Part shown: piece by piece, positions 29,912 to 38,780 of the stretch | Position numbering within the stretch: the stretch's first letter is position 1 | Layout of the letters: the number at the start of each line of letters is the position of its first letter | From: Halobellus clavatus | GTDB lineage: Archaea > Halobacteriota > Halobacteria > Halobacteriales > Haloferacaceae | NCBI RefSeq assembly: GCF_900107195.1 | Contig: NZ_FNPB01000003.1 | Location: 186,001-250,000 of the forward strand | Reading direction: 5' to 3' | Length of the DNA stretch: 64,000 nucleotides | Notes under the pieces: generated by a model | What the model saw: the letters and a program-made list of their open reading frames with translations, nothing else | What the model was told of the DNA's origin: nothing | Database searches by the model: none | Program-made: the position numbers and the translations under genes

Positions 29912-30726
29912 GCGACGGCGACGCGGCGGCGTCGGATTCCTCGACGGCCGACGACGCCGAGCGGACGAACGCGACGATGCGGGGCTCGAAAGTCGTCGTC
30001 GACGACGTCGGCAAGGTCTACGAGTCCGATCGCCAGCGTGTCGAGGCGCTCTCTGGCGTGCGCTTTACCGTCAACGACGGCGAGTTCGTCTGTCTCGTCG
30101 GTCCCTCCGGGTGTGGGAAGACGACGCTGTTCCGGACGATCGCCGGGCTAGAAGCCCCGACGAGCGGTGAAATCCGCCTGGACGGCGAGCCGGTCACCGG
30201 GCCCGGGACGGACAGAGGGATGGTGTTTCAGGAGTACGGCCTGTTCCCCTGGCGGACCGTTCGCGAGAACGTGGCGTTCGGCCTCGAAGAACAGGGGGTG
30301 CGCGGCACCGAGCGGACCGACCGAATCGACGAGATGCTGCAGTTGGTGGGCCTCACCGACTTCGCAGACGCCTATCCCAAGGAGCTCTCCGGCGGGATGA
30401 AACAGCGCGTCGGGATCGCGCGGGCCCTCGCGGTGGACCCGGAGATCCTGCTCGCCGACGAGCCCTTCGGAAGCGTCGACGCACAGACCCGCGATATGCT
30501 GCATCAGGAACTCCTCCGGATCTGGTCGGAGACGGAGAAGACCGTCCTGTTCGTGACGCACGACGTCGAGGAAGCGGTGAAACTCTCCGATCGGGTCGTC
30601 GTGATGGCAGCCGATCCGGGTCGGGTCCGTGAAGTCGTGACCGTCGACCTCGATCGGCCGCGCGATCGGACGGAACCGGCGTTCGGCGAGTACGTCGATC
30701 GAGTCCGCAGACTGATCGGGGAATAG
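29908..30726 (+). CDS. ABC importer ATP-binding protein, NitT/TauT (SsuB) type
   Basis: This 272-residue ATPase shows Walker A GPSGCGKTTLFR, Q-loop MVFQEYGLFPW, signature LSGGMKQRVGIARALA, Walker B ILLADEPFGSVD and H-loop VTHDVEEAVKL. The start is a GTG at 29908 overlapping the permease stop (GTGA); a GTG at 29899 or an ATG at 29977 (MRGSKVVVDDVGK) are alternatives, since the first 25 residues are low complexity. With the two upstream genes it makes a complete importer without further regulators. Confidence 0.93.
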   Translation: MSDGDAAASDSSTADDAERTNATMRGSKVVVDDVGKVYESDRQRVEALSGVRFTVNDGEFVCLVGPSGCGKTTLFRTIAGLEAPTSGEIRLDGEPVTGPGTDRGMVFQEYGLFPWRTVRENVAFGLEEQGVRGTERTDRIDEMLQLVGLTDFADAYPKELSGGMKQRVGIARALAVDPEILLADEPFGSVDAQTRDMLHQELLRIWSETEKTVLFVTHDVEEAVKLSDRVVVMAADPGRVREVVTVDLDRPRDRTEPAFGEYVDRVRRLIGE

Positions 30727-30748
30727 CGACCGAGACGCGGCCCGCTGG

Positions 30749-30943
30749 TCAGTCCTCGTCCGCCTGTGCCTCGCGCAGGCGCTCGACGTGTGTCATCACG
30801 ACCGACAGCGTCGCGTCCGCGTCGACGTAGCCGCGCTCGTAGTCGTCGTATGCGGCGTCGACATCGCGGAGGACCGCCGCTACCGTCGCCTCCAGCGACT
30901 GTTCCCCGGCCTCCTCGTCGGTTTCTTCGGATTCGCGGCTCAT
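30749..30943 (-). CDS. Small acidic helical protein, unknown function
   Basis: The 64-residue protein is acidic throughout, with a predicted long helix in LEATVAAVLRDVDAAYDDYE and a second in VVMTHVERLREAQ. The start is MSRESEETDEE at 30943; the ATG further upstream would put the start inside the helicase promoter region. I do not recognise it. It lies between the importer operon and the XPB-like helicase, divergent from the latter by 98 bp. Confidence 0.65.
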   Translation of the reverse strand: MSRESEETDEEAGEQSLEATVAAVLRDVDAAYDDYERGYVDADATLSVVMTHVERLREAQADED

Positions 30944-31041
30944 ACCACCGGAGTTGCGTGCGGGTCGGTAAAAGCCCGCCGTCCGAGTCATCAGCCACCC
31001 TCGGCCCACAGTATATATGCGATCACCACGCACCTCCGGGC

Positions 31042-32391
31042 GTGCTCACGCTGCGGTTCGAGGACGGAACTATTCGGATCGAGGGACTCGACGAGTCCGC
31101 GGCCCGCGCCGCGTCGCTCCCCGGCGTCGCCTGGGACGAACGCGGCCTGGTCGCCCGCACGCCCGCGTTCCGGTACGCGGACCTCCGGCGCGCGCTTCGC
31201 GACGCTGACTCGACGGTCGCCGACCACGTCCTCCCCGAAGAGACGCTCTCGCTGTCGCACTCCTACGACTTACGACCGTACCAGCGAGACGCGATTACCG
31301 CCTGGCGCGAGCGCGGAGACCGCGGCGTCGTCGAACTCCCGACGGGCGCGGGCAAGACCGTACTCGCCGTCGACGCGATCGCGACGCTCGGCGTGCCCAC
31401 GCTGATCGTCGTGCCGACAATCGATCTGCTCACGCAGTGGCGACGCGAACTCGAAACAGACTTCGACGTCGAAGTGGGGCAGTTCGGCGGCGGCGAACAG
31501 ACCCAGGCACCGATCACGGTCTCGACGTACGACTCGGCGTACCTCCGGGCCGAGGACGTCGGCGGTGACTTCGGGTTCGTCGTGTTCGACGAAGTCCACC
31601 ACCTCGGCGGCGAGGGATACCGCGACATCGCACGACTACTCGCGGCTCCGGCGCGTCTCGGGTTGACGGCGACCTTCGAGCGTCCGGACGGTGCGCACGA
31701 GGTCCTCGAAGACCTCGTCGGGCCGAAGGTGTACGAGACGTCGGTCGACGATCTCGCCGGTGAGCATCTCGCAGCGTACGAGATCCGGCGGATCGAAGTC
31801 GAACTGGGCCCCGAGGAGCGCGAGGCGTACGACGAGGCCCAGGGGACCTTCGTGGACTACCTGAAACGCTCGAACCTCTCGCTGACCAGCGGATCGGACT
31901 ACCGCAAACTGGTGATGCGCTCGGGCACCGATCCCAAGGCCCGGGAAGCCCTGCTCGCCAAGCAGCGCGCGCGCCAGATTATGATGAACGCCGACGCGAA
32001 GGTGGACACGCTGGGACGCCTGCTCGACCGTCACCGCGACGACCGCGTGATCGTCTTCACCGCGCACACGGACCTCGTCTACCGGCTCTCAGATCGCTAT
32101 CTGCTCCCGGCGATCACGAGCGAGACCGGCGCGAGCGAGCGCCAGGAGATTCTGGATCGGTTCCGCGAGGGGACGTACTCACGAGTCGTGACCGCGAACG
32201 TCCTCGACGAGGGCGTCGACGTTCCGGACGCAACCGTCGCGGTCGTACTCGCCGGGTCCGGTTCCGAGCGGGAGTTCACCCAGCGGCTCGGGCGGATCCT
32301 CCGCCCGAAGTCCGACGGCCGAGGCGCGCTGCTGTACGAAGTCGTGACCGAGGAAACTGCCGAAGAGCGCGTGGCCGACCGACGGCGGTGA
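31042..32391 (+). CDS. XPB/Rad25-type DNA helicase
   Basis: The SF2 helicase has 449 residues. Residues 1-75 form a damage-recognition-like N-terminal domain. The first RecA fold has the Q-motif-like LRPYQRDAI, Walker A ELPTGAGKTVLAVD, DEVHH box (FVVFDEVHHLGG) and LTATF. The second fold has DRVIVFTAHTD, VTANVLDEGVDVPD and QRLGRILRPK (motif VI). A thumb/RED-like insert lies around residues 245-310. The GTG at 31042 gives the natural start VLTLRFEDGTIRIEGL. Archaeal XPB works with the nuclease Bax1 in excision repair, and a Bax1 gene follows at 32916 with one antiparallel gene between. Confidence 0.93.
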   Translation: MLTLRFEDGTIRIEGLDESAARAASLPGVAWDERGLVARTPAFRYADLRRALRDADSTVADHVLPEETLSLSHSYDLRPYQRDAITAWRERGDRGVVELPTGAGKTVLAVDAIATLGVPTLIVVPTIDLLTQWRRELETDFDVEVGQFGGGEQTQAPITVSTYDSAYLRAEDVGGDFGFVVFDEVHHLGGEGYRDIARLLAAPARLGLTATFERPDGAHEVLEDLVGPKVYETSVDDLAGEHLAAYEIRRIEVELGPEEREAYDEAQGTFVDYLKRSNLSLTSGSDYRKLVMRSGTDPKAREALLAKQRARQIMMNADAKVDTLGRLLDRHRDDRVIVFTAHTDLVYRLSDRYLLPAITSETGASERQEILDRFREGTYSRVVTANVLDEGVDVPDATVAVVLAGSGSEREFTQRLGRILRPKSDGRGALLYEVVTEETAEERVADRRR

Positions 32392-32409
32392 GCCGTCAGC
32401 GCACCCCAC

Positions 32410-32811
32410 TCAGCCGACGTCGACGCTCAGGCTCCCGTTCGAGGTGAACCGCGCGTACTCGACGTCGAAAACCACTGACCACTCGGCGGTCGAGTCCGAG
32501 TCGACTGCCACTGACGTCTGCGTCTCAACCCGCTCGTCGCCGATGTCGGCCGTCACCGTTACCGTCGCGGTCGTCTGGGTTTCGCCTCGGTTCTCGACCG
32601 TGCCGAACACGCGGAGTGTGCCCGCGTCGGTCGCCTCGAAGTCGAACGTGCCGACGACGAGGGCCGGCGGGGGAGTGGTTTGCCGGGGCTCCCCCGCGGG
32701 TGCCGCCGGGGGGTTTCGCGGACCCGTCGCCCGGGGCGCCGCGCCGAGACAGCCGGCCAGGACTGCGGTGCAGACACCGGCGGCGGCCTCGAGGAGGCTT
32801 CGTCGCTTCAT
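32410..32811 (-). CDS. Small lipoprotein with a FxLYD/CARDB-like beta domain
   Basis: The 133-residue protein has a basic start MKRRSLLEAAAGVCTAVLAG and lipobox Cys21. Residues 21-50 are Pro/Ala-rich, and the rest is one beta-sandwich with the pattern LRVFGTVENRGETQTTATVTV, which is like domains that repeat an immunoglobulin-like fold in haloarchaeal lipoproteins. It is anchored outside the cell. It lies on the opposite strand between the helicase and its presumed nuclease partner. Confidence 0.78.
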   Translation of the reverse strand: MKRRSLLEAAAGVCTAVLAGCLGAAPRATGPRNPPAAPAGEPRQTTPPPALVVGTFDFEATDAGTLRVFGTVENRGETQTTATVTVTADIGDERVETQTSVAVDSDSTAEWSVVFDVEYARFTSNGSLSVDVG

Positions 32812-32915
32812 CGTCTCCCGAAGGACCGGCCGGTGTGATCAGTCTTCTCCTCGCGGCCGGGCCGTCTCGACCCCCCGGCGGCACGCTCTTGGCCTGCGCC
32901 CGCGAAATCGTGGAC

Positions 32916-34487
32916 GTGCTGCGAAAAGACCTCTTGCGCGTCTCGCGGGCAGGCGGCGGCTACCACCCGCAGTTCGCAGAGCGCGCGGATCGTCCGCTGG
33001 CCGCGCGCGTCGTCGGCGTCTTTCAGGGCCACGTCGGCGAGCCGCGCGTCCGACTCGACGAGGCGCTGGAGGATCTCGAACGCGATGCTGAGGACTTCAA
33101 ACTCGTCCGGGGGTTCGCCGCGCTGCTGGAGCGCGAAGCGGTGTTCGAGACGCGAGCGCCCCTGCCGCCGGCCCGGGTCCGTCGGGTCGCCTTCGAGGCC
33201 GCCGAGTCCCTCGGCCCGGTCGTCACGGCGGCGGACCGCCGCGAGGCGCTGGACGCCGCAGCCGACCGACTGGGAGCGGACCGCGACGCGGTCGAGCAGT
33301 CGCTGTACGCCGACCGCGACCGGAACGAGGTGCTCACGGAGTTCGATTCGCGGTGGGACCCGGCACAACTGATCGCGCAGTACAATCTATCGCTCGCGCA
33401 GACGGCACTGTTCGACGCGACTGAGGTCCGGATCCGGAGTTCGGACCCAAAGCGGCTGGTCTCGGCGGTCAAGCGCCTCGGCCTGCTGTACGAGATCCGA
33501 CGGCTGACCCAGGACAGCGCCGACGAGGCGACCGACGGCACGGCGGCGCGCGAACTCCTGGTGACGGGACCGGATGCGCTCTTTCGCCGCACGAGGCGGT
33601 ACGGCACGGCGTTCGCCCGGCTACTGCGCAGTGTTGCGGCCACCGCCGACTGGTCGCTGACGGCGACGATCGACGATCGAGGGACCGAACGCGAACTCCG
33701 ACTCGGTCCCGACGACGTCTCCGTCCCCGACGTCGACCCCGTCGCCGAACCGACGTACGACAGCGGCGTCGAAGCCGACTTCGCCGCCCGGTTCTCGAAT
33801 CTCGATCTCGACTGGGAACTGTCCCGGGAACCCGAACCGCTCGCGGCCGGCGCGCGGGCGATGATTCCGGATTTCGCCTTCGAGTACCGCCCCGGTGATG
33901 CGGATCCAGCGGGGGACGCGGCGGCCCCCTCACGCAGGGTCTTCTTCGAGGTGATGGGCTTCTGGACGCCGGCGTACGTCGAGAAGAAACTGGATCAGTT
34001 CGGGAGCGTCGCCGAAGACGTCGAACTCCTCGTCGCGGTAGACGAATCGCTCGGCGTCGGCGAGGAGATCGAGGCGCTGGATCACCGCGTCGTCACCTTC
34101 TCGAAACGGGTGCGGGTGAAAGACGTCGTCGACGCGCTCCGCGAGTACGAGTCCGAACTGATCGCGCGGGCTGCGGCCGGCCTGCCCGAAGCGTTGGTTC
34201 CCGACCGGGACGTGGTCAGCCTCGAAGACGTCGCGAACGAGCGCGGTGTCGGCGTCGAGGCCGTCGAATCGGTGTCGTTTCCCGAACACGAACGCGTGGG
34301 GCGGACGCTGATCCGGCCGGCGGTGCTCAGCGAGATCGAGGCCGACGTCGAGGCCGGACTGTCGCTCTCGGCGGTGGAGGAGACGATGTCGCGCCACGGC
34401 ATCGACGAGGTGGCTGCAGTCCTCTCGCGACTCGGGTACCGCGTCGCCTGGGAAGGACTCGGTGGCGGCACCGTCCAGCCGAAGTGA
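32916..34487 (+). CDS. bax1: Bax1-like nuclease (DUF790)
   Basis: The 523-residue protein belongs to DUF790, whose characterised member Bax1 is a nuclease that binds XPB helicase in archaea. The start VLRKDLLRVSRAGGGYHPQF (GTG at 32916) matches the family N-terminus; GTG codons at 32910 and 32835 are alternatives. The WDPAQLIAQYNLSLAQTALF block (residues about 147-166) is a DUF790 signature. The PD-(D/E)xK-like nuclease core is in the second half (MIPDFAFEYRPG, then RRVFFEVMGFWTPAYVEKKL). With the helicase at 31042 it would excise damaged DNA. It is separated from that gene by 524 bp. Confidence 0.9.
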   Translation: MLRKDLLRVSRAGGGYHPQFAERADRPLAARVVGVFQGHVGEPRVRLDEALEDLERDAEDFKLVRGFAALLEREAVFETRAPLPPARVRRVAFEAAESLGPVVTAADRREALDAAADRLGADRDAVEQSLYADRDRNEVLTEFDSRWDPAQLIAQYNLSLAQTALFDATEVRIRSSDPKRLVSAVKRLGLLYEIRRLTQDSADEATDGTAARELLVTGPDALFRRTRRYGTAFARLLRSVAATADWSLTATIDDRGTERELRLGPDDVSVPDVDPVAEPTYDSGVEADFAARFSNLDLDWELSREPEPLAAGARAMIPDFAFEYRPGDADPAGDAAAPSRRVFFEVMGFWTPAYVEKKLDQFGSVAEDVELLVAVDESLGVGEEIEALDHRVVTFSKRVRVKDVVDALREYESELIARAAAGLPEALVPDRDVVSLEDVANERGVGVEAVESVSFPEHERVGRTLIRPAVLSEIEADVEAGLSLSAVEETMSRHGIDEVAAVLSRLGYRVAWEGLGGGTVQPK

Positions 34488-34508
34488 GTCTGTCCCAGTC
34501 TACGAGAT

Positions 34509-35057
34509 CTATGAGAGGTCTTCCTGCCGTCCCTTCGGGACGGTCGACCGGAGTTCGCCGTGGAGATAGAGGCCGACGCCGATCGGTTCGACCCCGTCGG
34601 CGATCTCGTGGGCAGCGATCACGTAGCCCCAGTCGCCGTCCCACCGGGGGAGTTCCTGGTCCTCACCGCGGGCGAACCGCTCTGCCTCGGTCCGATCGAG
34701 ACGCACCACGTTCTCGGTCGCGGCACGTCCGAATCGCTGGACTGCGTCCGTCGAGGGCTTCCAGTGTTCCTGCCGCGTCCGGAGGATGCGCAGCCCCAGG
34801 CTTTCGACCGGGATCGGCGAGACCACGTCGGCCGCAAACGCCCATAGTTTCCCGTTGCCCTTCTCCCAGAACGTGTGTTCCTCCCACGTCGCTGGCGGAA
34901 TCCCGTATCGCTGTTCCCACCACTGAACGACCTCCGCTCGGGTCGGTCGGCCCGGCACCTCGCGCTCGGCGGCCGTCGCCGGCAGTCGGTCGAACCGGTG
35001 GCCATCGTTCTCGGGGGGACTGTCGCCGTCGACACCGTCCGTGTTCGGGTCAGTCAT
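34509..35057 (-). CDS. Small protein co-encoded with an m5C RNA methyltransferase (PUA/NusB-like C-terminal domain)
   Basis: The 182-residue protein's C-terminal part (FWEKGNGKLWAFAADV, then DWGYVIAAHEIADGVEPIGVGLYL) resembles the separate C-terminal domain of NOL1/NOP2/Sun-type methyltransferases, which helps bind RNA. Here it is a separate gene whose start overlaps the methyltransferase stop by 4 bp, so the two probably act together. The first 30 residues are acidic and disordered. ATG at 35057 is chosen because of that overlap. Confidence 0.8.
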   Translation of the reverse strand: MTDPNTDGVDGDSPPENDGHRFDRLPATAAEREVPGRPTRAEVVQWWEQRYGIPPATWEEHTFWEKGNGKLWAFAADVVSPIPVESLGLRILRTRQEHWKPSTDAVQRFGRAATENVVRLDRTEAERFARGEDQELPRWDGDWGYVIAAHEIADGVEPIGVGLYLHGELRSTVPKGRQEDLS

Positions 35058-36004
35058 CCAGTCACCTCCAGTTTCGCACAAAAGAACCCGCCCGTGTCGT
35101 TGCGGTGCGGGTAGACGCGGTGTGCCAGTTCGACCGACGGGTCGTACTCGTCGCCGTCCCACTCGGTGATCCCCGGGTCGGTCTCGAATCCCGCGGGCGG
35201 TTCCCACTCGCGGAGTTCGCAGTCTTCGGTCTCCAGCGCGTGATTCAGCACGGCCTCGTTCTCTTCGGGGGCAAACGTACAGGTGGAGTAGACCACGGTC
35301 CCGCCCGCGCGCGTCGCCTGAACCGCCCGCCGGAGGATCCCTTTCTGTATTCCCACCACGCTCTCGACGTGGTCCATCGACCACTGGTCGAGCGCGTCGG
35401 GGTTCTTCCGGATCGTCCCCTCACACGAGCAGGGAGCGTCCACCAGCGCGCGGTCGACCGCCTCGATCCGGTTTTCGTCGTCAGTGCGGTCGCCGAACGG
35501 CTTGAACGAGAAATTCCGTGCGTCCTGATTCGTCACGACGAGGTTCGTGATCCCCAGTCGCTCGGCGTTGTGTCGCAACGCCGAAAGCCGTCCGAGGTTG
35601 TTGTCGTTGCCCAAGAGCACTCCCCGATCGTCCATCAGGTCGGCCAGTTGCGTGGTCTTGCTCCCGGGCGCGGCACAGGCGTCCCAGACGACGTCGCCGG
35701 GTTGTGGATCCAGTGCGAGTGCGGGCAGCACCGAGACCTCCTCCTGCCCGTGGAGCCAGCCGTGGAAGTACGGCCACGACGTCCCGGGACCGCGCTCTTC
35801 GAGTCGGAGGATGCCGGGGTGCCAGTCGGTCGCCTCGTACTCGACGTTATCGGCGTCGAGTGCCGCGCGAGCGCGCGCTATCGACGCCTTGAGAGTGTTG
35901 ACGCGGACGACAGACGGGAGCGGCCGATCGCACGCCGCCCGGAACGCGTCGAACTCGTCGACGATCGACGCGTACCGCTCGAGTGGTTGCATACGACGAG
36001 CCAC
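35054..36004 (-). CDS. RNA cytosine-C5 methyltransferase, NOL1/NOP2/Sun family
   Basis: This SAM-dependent enzyme makes m5C in tRNA or rRNA (316 residues). Motifs visible are AdoMet site DACAAPGSKTTQLADLM, motif IV DAPCSCEGTIRKNP, and motif VI VVYSTCTFAPEENEAVL. The two Cys (in PCS and STC) are the catalytic pair typical of this family. The N-terminal ferredoxin-like domain is in residues 1-90. MARRMQPLERY at 36004 is used; MQPLERY at 35992 is an alternative. It is co-transcribed with the gene at 34509 and divergent from the PAC2 gene. Confidence 0.9.
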   Translation of the reverse strand: MARRMQPLERYASIVDEFDAFRAACDRPLPSVVRVNTLKASIARARAALDADNVEYEATDWHPGILRLEERGPGTSWPYFHGWLHGQEEVSVLPALALDPQPGDVVWDACAAPGSKTTQLADLMDDRGVLLGNDNNLGRLSALRHNAERLGITNLVVTNQDARNFSFKPFGDRTDDENRIEAVDRALVDAPCSCEGTIRKNPDALDQWSMDHVESVVGIQKGILRRAVQATRAGGTVVYSTCTFAPEENEAVLNHALETEDCELREWEPPAGFETDPGITEWDGDEYDPSVELAHRVYPHRNDTGGFFCAKLEVTG

Positions 36005-36103
36005 TCGGCGTATGCGCTTGTGAATGTCGGTTCGCGGAGGCCGACTGGCGCAGTGCGGCGCTGGCCCAGCGATTTTTTGTACCGGTGCGCTCTTGCGTCA
36101 CAT

Positions 36104-36847
36104 ATGGCACGGATCTCCGTCCTCGCAGACGACCTCTCACTCACAGAGCCGTGTTTGATCGAGGGATTCCCCGGCGTCGGACTGGTCGGCAAGATCGCCG
36201 CAGACCACATCGTCGAGGAGTTCGAGATGACGCACTACGGGAACATCTACTGCGACAGCGTGCCGAAGGTCGCAGTGTATCAAGAGGACAACGCCAAACT
36301 CCACCCGCCGGTCCGCCTCTACGCAGACGAGGAGCGGGACCTCCTCGTCCTGCAGAGCGACGTTCCCATCCAACCGGCTGCTGCTGACTCGCTCGCCGAG
36401 TGCCTCTCGGGGTGGTTCACCGACCTCGACGTGATGCCGCTCTATCTCTCGGGGATTCCGAGAGAGAAAGAACAGGGGCACGTCCCGTCGCTGTACGGCC
36501 TGGGCGTCGGCGAGGGGATCGATCTCATCTCGCAGGCCGGGATCGAAGCGCCGTCGGAGACGGGGCTCGTCTCCGGGCCGACGGGCGTCCTCCTGAACGC
36601 CGCGGTGGAATCAGACCGCGTCGCTGTCGGCCTCGTCGTCGAGTCGGACCCGCGCTTTCCGGACCCCGAGGCCGCACGGGTCCTGATCAAGAAGGGAATC
36701 GAACCGCTCGCGGATCTGGAAGTTCCCGTCGACGACCTCGTCGACCGAGCCGAACAGATCCGACAGGCGAAAGAGCGGCTGGCAAAGCGGATGCAGGAGG
36801 CCAACGAGGAGAGCACTCAGGCGCGTCCGATCGGGATGTACCAGTAG
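36104..36847 (+). CDS. PAC2-family (proteasome assembly chaperone-like) protein
   Basis: The 247-residue protein has the family start LTEPCLIEGFPGVGLVGKIA (residues 12-31), the most conserved part of archaeal PAC2/DUF75 proteins, and later VSGPTGVLLNAAVE and PEAARVLIKKGIEP. In eukaryotes PAC2 helps assemble 20S proteasomes; archaeal proteins of this family (PbaA/PbaB) are tetramers or pentamers with debated roles. The C-terminal 40 residues form a charged helix. CATATGG places the start ATG at 36104. It is followed by grpE 53 bp on. Confidence 0.88.
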   Translation: MARISVLADDLSLTEPCLIEGFPGVGLVGKIAADHIVEEFEMTHYGNIYCDSVPKVAVYQEDNAKLHPPVRLYADEERDLLVLQSDVPIQPAAADSLAECLSGWFTDLDVMPLYLSGIPREKEQGHVPSLYGLGVGEGIDLISQAGIEAPSETGLVSGPTGVLLNAAVESDRVAVGLVVESDPRFPDPEAARVLIKKGIEPLADLEVPVDDLVDRAEQIRQAKERLAKRMQEANEESTQARPIGMYQ

Positions 36848-36899
36848 CTGCCAGGCCAGTTTCTACACGTTTAAGACGCGCGGACCACTCTCTCCGGGT

Positions 36900-37637
36900 A
36901 TGAGCGAAGAGTCCCCCGAGAGCCGTTCTGCCGCCGAGAAAGACGGAGACAACGCGCGCGCCGCAGCGGCCGCCGAACGGACCGACGGGGCCGACGAAAC
37001 CGACGCAGTCGAAGAGGAGACTGCAGGTGAGAACGGGCCGGAGAGCCCGACCGCCGAGGAGCCCGAATCGGCCTTGGTCTCCCGCGTCGCCGAGTTCGAC
37101 GAAACGCTGGCCGAAGACGTCGCGGCGCTGGAGGCGCGGCTCGCGGCAGCCGAAGAAGACCTCGAGGAGCGCGACGACCGAATCGAGGAACTCGAATCCG
37201 CGCTGAAGCGCTCGAAAGCCGATTTCAAGAACTACAAGAAGCGCGCGAAGAAGCGCCAAGAGGAGATCCGCGAGCGCGCGACCGAGGACTTCGTGGGACG
37301 GATCGTCAGCGTCCGTGACAATCTTGTTCGCGCGCTGGATCAGGACGAAGACGCGGACATCCGCCCCGGGGTCGAGTCGACGCTGGAGGAGTTCGACCGA
37401 ATTCTCGAGGAGGAGAACGTCGAGGCTATCGAGCCCGAATCCGGCAGCGACGTCGACCCGACGCGGCACGAGGTGCTGATGCGGGTCGACGACGAAGAGC
37501 CCGAAGGCACCGTCGCCGACGTCTATCGGCCCGGCTACGAGATGGCCGGAGCCGTCGTGCGCGAGGCCCAGGTGACGGTCAGCACCGGCGAGGGCAGCGA
37601 CGACGAGCCCAGTACCGACGGCGACAGCGAGGCATAG
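36900..37637 (+). CDS. grpE: Nucleotide exchange factor GrpE
   Basis: The 245-residue protein drives ADP/ATP exchange on Hsp70 (DnaK). An acidic disordered region (residues 1-65) precedes a long coiled coil (about 70-125, ending FKNYKKRAKKRQEEIRERA), then the beta domain (RHEVLMRVDDEEPEGTVADV and VYRPGYEMAGAVVREAQVTV). The VYRPGYEMAG motif is the family mark. The acidic N- and C-terminal extensions are common in haloarchaea. Unusually, dnaK does not follow; the next gene is on the other strand. Confidence 0.93.
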   Translation: MSEESPESRSAAEKDGDNARAAAAAERTDGADETDAVEEETAGENGPESPTAEEPESALVSRVAEFDETLAEDVAALEARLAAAEEDLEERDDRIEELESALKRSKADFKNYKKRAKKRQEEIRERATEDFVGRIVSVRDNLVRALDQDEDADIRPGVESTLEEFDRILEEENVEAIEPESGSDVDPTRHEVLMRVDDEEPEGTVADVYRPGYEMAGAVVREAQVTVSTGEGSDDEPSTDGDSEA

Positions 37638-37646
37638 CCTCGCTCG

Positions 37647-38570
37647 TCACGGGATGAATCGTCGCCGGTACCGCCAGGCGGCGCCGACGACGAGGACCAT
37701 CGGCAGCACGAACGTGATGAGATACGGGAGCGCGTAAGCGGTCCCGACCACGAGCGCGCGAGCGACCACGGCGACGCCGTCGACAGACTGGAGGAACGCC
37801 GAGAGGACTGGCGTGTCGTACCAGCGATCGGGCGCGACCCGGTTCGGCGTGGGTCGTGGCTCTTCGAGCCGCACGGTCAACGTCGAGTACGCGACCTGAT
37901 TCTGGAGCGACTGCAGCCGCGCGTCGAGCCGTTCGATCTCCTGCTGGACGTCAGAGAGTTCACGCTGGACGGCGAGCACGTCCTCGGTCGTATTCGCCTG
38001 CTGATAGAGTTCCCGGAGACGGTCGCGCTCGGCGCGGAGGTTCTTCAGCCGCGCCTGGATATCGACGATCTGTCCGGTCACGTCCTGGGCGTCGGTATCG
38101 ACCGATTCGACCTCGCCGAGTCCTTTCGCGTCATCGACGAGGGCGTCGAACTCGGACTGTGGGACACGGAGCACGACCGCTCCGCGGACCCAGGTCTGGT
38201 TGTCGATCTCGCGGCGCTCCTGCGACGTGTCCGAAACGTACCCACCGTACCCCTCGGTCGCTTCGGTGATATTCGAGCGGGCTCGCTCGAAGTCCTCGAC
38301 CTCGACGACGACCGTGCCGGTCCTGATCACCTGTCGTTCCTGAACGGTGACCGCGGCGTCGCCGTCACCGCCCGTGCCATCTTCGGCGTCCCGGGCCACC
38401 GCTGTCTCCGGTGGGTCGCCTGTCGCCTCAGCCCCTGCGTCGGCGACCTCGGTTGCCTGTTCGTACCCCCCATCAGCGCCGCCGCTGCCGCCCCCGGTCG
38501 CGCCACAGCCGGCGAGCGCGACCAGTGCGACCAGCGCGACGAGCGCAAGTGTCCGTCTCGATGCCATCAC
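37647..38570 (-). CDS. DUF4349 envelope lipoprotein
   Basis: The 307-residue protein has a lipoprotein signal with Cys22 (ALAGC), then a Gly-rich acidic linker (25-75) and a DUF4349 domain. The domain shows VIRTGTVVVEVEDFERARSN at its start and a coiled coil (LRAERDRLRELYQQANT, QQEIERLDARLQSLQNQV, about 175-225). A C-terminal transmembrane helix (about 270-292) ends in RRRF. Thus it is probably anchored at both ends, with the coiled coil outside the membrane. No basic RR motif before the hydrophobic core is needed for Sec export, though SRR is present. It ends 9 bp from grpE, convergently. Confidence 0.85.
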   Translation of the reverse strand: MMASRRTLALVALVALVALAGCGATGGGSGGADGGYEQATEVADAGAEATGDPPETAVARDAEDGTGGDGDAAVTVQERQVIRTGTVVVEVEDFERARSNITEATEGYGGYVSDTSQERREIDNQTWVRGAVVLRVPQSEFDALVDDAKGLGEVESVDTDAQDVTGQIVDIQARLKNLRAERDRLRELYQQANTTEDVLAVQRELSDVQQEIERLDARLQSLQNQVAYSTLTVRLEEPRPTPNRVAPDRWYDTPVLSAFLQSVDGVAVVARALVVGTAYALPYLITFVLPMVLVVGAAWRYRRRFIP

Positions 38571-38780
38571 GTGCGTCCGTACGTGGAACCACGGGAAAGA
38601 CGCGCCGGTGGCACAAAGGCGGCTTTGAGTTTTCTCGAGGCTCTCGATAGTTGCGAACAGCCGGCGGGACGGCTCCGCGTCGAGGTGCCGGACACCCGCT
38701 GCCCGACGCGGACTGAAGGCTACGTCACGGGGCGTCTGGCCCCGGCTTCGTATATAAGAGTTCGTGAGCGTCTGCGGCCC

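Noticed and set aside
34484-36103. Long plus-strand frame upstream of the PAC2 gene
   Set aside because: It runs antisense to the methyltransferase and its partner, both strongly supported. PAC2 begins at 36104.
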